Source of the DNA: an uncultured Amylibacter sp.
GTDB taxonomy: Bacteria; Pseudomonadota; Alphaproteobacteria; Rhodobacterales; Rhodobacteraceae
NCBI GenBank assembly: GCA_938001995.1
Contig: CALLAV010000010.1
Span: 1-13,747, forward strand
DNA: 13,747 nucleotides
Direction of reading: 5' to 3'
Part shown: positions 12,880-13,747 of the stretch, piece by piece
Position numbering within the stretch: the stretch's first letter is position 1
How the letters are laid out: every line of letters starts with the position of its first letter
Notes under the pieces: generated by a model
What the model saw: only the letters and a program-made list of their open reading frames with translations
What the model was told of the DNA's origin: nothing
The model's database searches: none
Position numbers and translations under genes: made by a program

Positions 12880-13747
12880 CTAGCCACCCGTGTGGCTCAT
12901 ATGGCGCGACATTGTCCCAGATACGTTCTGACGGGAATAATCGAAGTCATGCCCTTTGGGCTTTTTCGCAATCGCTGCATGGATGGCATCGATCAGCGGC
13001 GCGTCATTTTCAGGATTGTCCCGCAGAACTTTGCGCAAATCCGCCTCGTCCTCTTGGCCCAGACACTGAAACAACTGCCCCGTGCAGGTCAAACGCACAC
13101 GGTTACAGCTTTCACAGAAATTATGGGTCAGCGGCGTGATGAACCCGATCTTCTGACCTGTTTCATTCACCCGCACATAGCGCGCAGGCCCGCCCGTGTT
13201 CTCTGACAAATCGCTCAACGACCAAGTCTTCTCTAGCCGCGCACGCAAATCCTTCAGAGACCAATACTGATCCAATCGATCTTCGTTGCCCAGATCGCCC
13301 ATCGGCATCACTTCGATGAATGTTAGATCCATGCCGCGATCCGCACACCATTCCACGATGGTTTCAAGCTCGTCCTCGTTGCCACCTTTCAGGGCCACAA
13401 CGTTGATTTTCACCCGCAACCCAGCCTCTTGCGCCGCATCGATTCCATCCAGAACCTGTGCCAAGCGGCCCCAACGGGTGATTTCAGCAAATTTCTTCTC
13501 GTTCAGTGTATCAAGCGAGATGTTCACCCGCTTCACCCCACACTCCGCCAACTCGCTCGCAAAGCGGCGCAACTGGCTGCCATTGGTAGTCAGCGTCAAC
13601 TCATCCAGCTTACCGCTGTCGATGTGCCGTTTCATGGACCGGAAATAATCCATGATTCCCCGCCGCACCAAGGGTTCACCGCCCGTAATCCGCAGTTTGC
13701 GCACACCCTGTTCCACAAAGGCCGAACACAGCCGGTCCAGCTCTTCC
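12880..13747 (-). CDS. moaA: GTP 3',8-cyclase MoaA (5' part beyond the window)
   Basis: A radical-SAM enzyme that, with MoaC, makes cyclic pyranopterin monophosphate from GTP in molybdenum cofactor synthesis. The last 288 codons are visible and the reading frame runs open past the window end. The radical-SAM CxxxCxxC cluster should therefore lie outside. Visible are [14 protein letters not shown] (SAM-binding GGEP), [17 protein letters not shown] and the C-terminal iron-sulfur motif C-x2-C-x13-C ([11 protein letters not shown] and on to FQC). The protein ends in the terminal Gly-Gly (SHTGG) needed in this family. An apparent start at 13716 is an internal valine codon, not the true start. Confidence 0.95.
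   Translation of the reverse strand, partial: EELDRLCSAFVEQGVRKLRITGGEPLVRRGIMDYFRSMKRHIDSGKLDELTLTTNGSQLRRFASELAECGVKRVNISLDTLNEKKFAEITRWGRLAQVLDGIDAAQEAGLRVKINVVALKGGNEDELETIVEWCADRGMDLTFIEVMPMGDLGNEDRLDQYWSLKDLRARLEKTWSLSDLSENTGGPARYVRVNETGQKIGFITPLTHNFCESCNRVRLTCTGQLFQCLGQEDEADLRKVLRDNPENDAPLIDAIHAAIAKKPKGHDFDYSRQNVSGTMSRHMSHTGG

Noticed and set aside
13714..13716. GTG start at 13716 for moaA
   Set aside because: The frame is open to the window end and encodes further MoaA-like sequence ([10 protein letters not shown]), so this is an internal codon of a gene cut by the window.
1..13747. Mobile elements, CRISPR arrays, toxin-antitoxin or defence genes
   Set aside because: I looked on both strands for transposase or integrase motifs, regularly spaced repeats and terminal inverted repeats, and found none; all sizeable frames are accounted for by core genes.

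Overview
The window looks like conserved core chromosome of a Roseobacter-type alphaproteobacterium (Rhodobacteraceae/Roseobacteraceae). The support is gene order (argS-SPOR-nagZ-scpA-scpB; yceD-rpmF-plsX-fabH-ihfA-merR-tRNA-Pro), the long two-domain dCTP deaminase typical of alphaproteobacteria, and an OlsB-like acyltransferase. No sign of transfer was seen: no transposase, integrase, phage gene or CRISPR array. Every major reading frame is intact except the two cut by the window ends.

Layout. 1-3592 (+): the 3' end of argS, then a tightly packed, partly overlapping run of a membrane-anchored SPOR protein, nagZ, scpA and scpB. It joins peptidoglycan binding and recycling to chromosome condensation. 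3673-3921 (+): a small Met/Ile/Gly-rich protein of unknown function. 3983-5062 (-): dCTP deaminase, divergent from a PLP aminotransferase (5179-6300, +). 6400-10908 (-): in transcription order yceD, rpmF, plsX, fabH, ihfA, a MerR-type regulator and tRNA-Pro(GGG). This is a ribosome/fatty-acid/phospholipid cluster followed by a nucleoid protein and a regulator. 11028-11495 (+): bamE lipoprotein, convergent with msrB (11547-11942, -). 12047-12823 (+): OlsB/GlsB-like N-acyltransferase, convergent with moaA (12880 to past the window end, -).

How they work together. Much of the window serves the cell envelope: SPOR and NagZ (peptidoglycan), PlsX and FabH (acyl supply), BamE (outer-membrane protein assembly) and the OlsB-like enzyme (aminolipids). 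The rest covers chromosome structure (ScpA, ScpB, IHF), nucleotide supply (Dcd), translation (ArgS, L32, tRNA-Pro), oxidative repair (MsrB) and molybdenum cofactor synthesis (MoaA). No gene-free stretch exceeds 300 bases.

I found no clearly new multi-gene system. The most interesting non-coding signal is an element seen three times, always between converging 3' ends: a hairpin followed on the minus strand by TTTGGATRTTTT and then a purine-rich stretch. Three different perfect short palindromes also sit inside predicted promoters. The least understood genes are the small 82-residue protein, the aminotransferase, and the MerR protein with a long Lys/Ala-rich tail.
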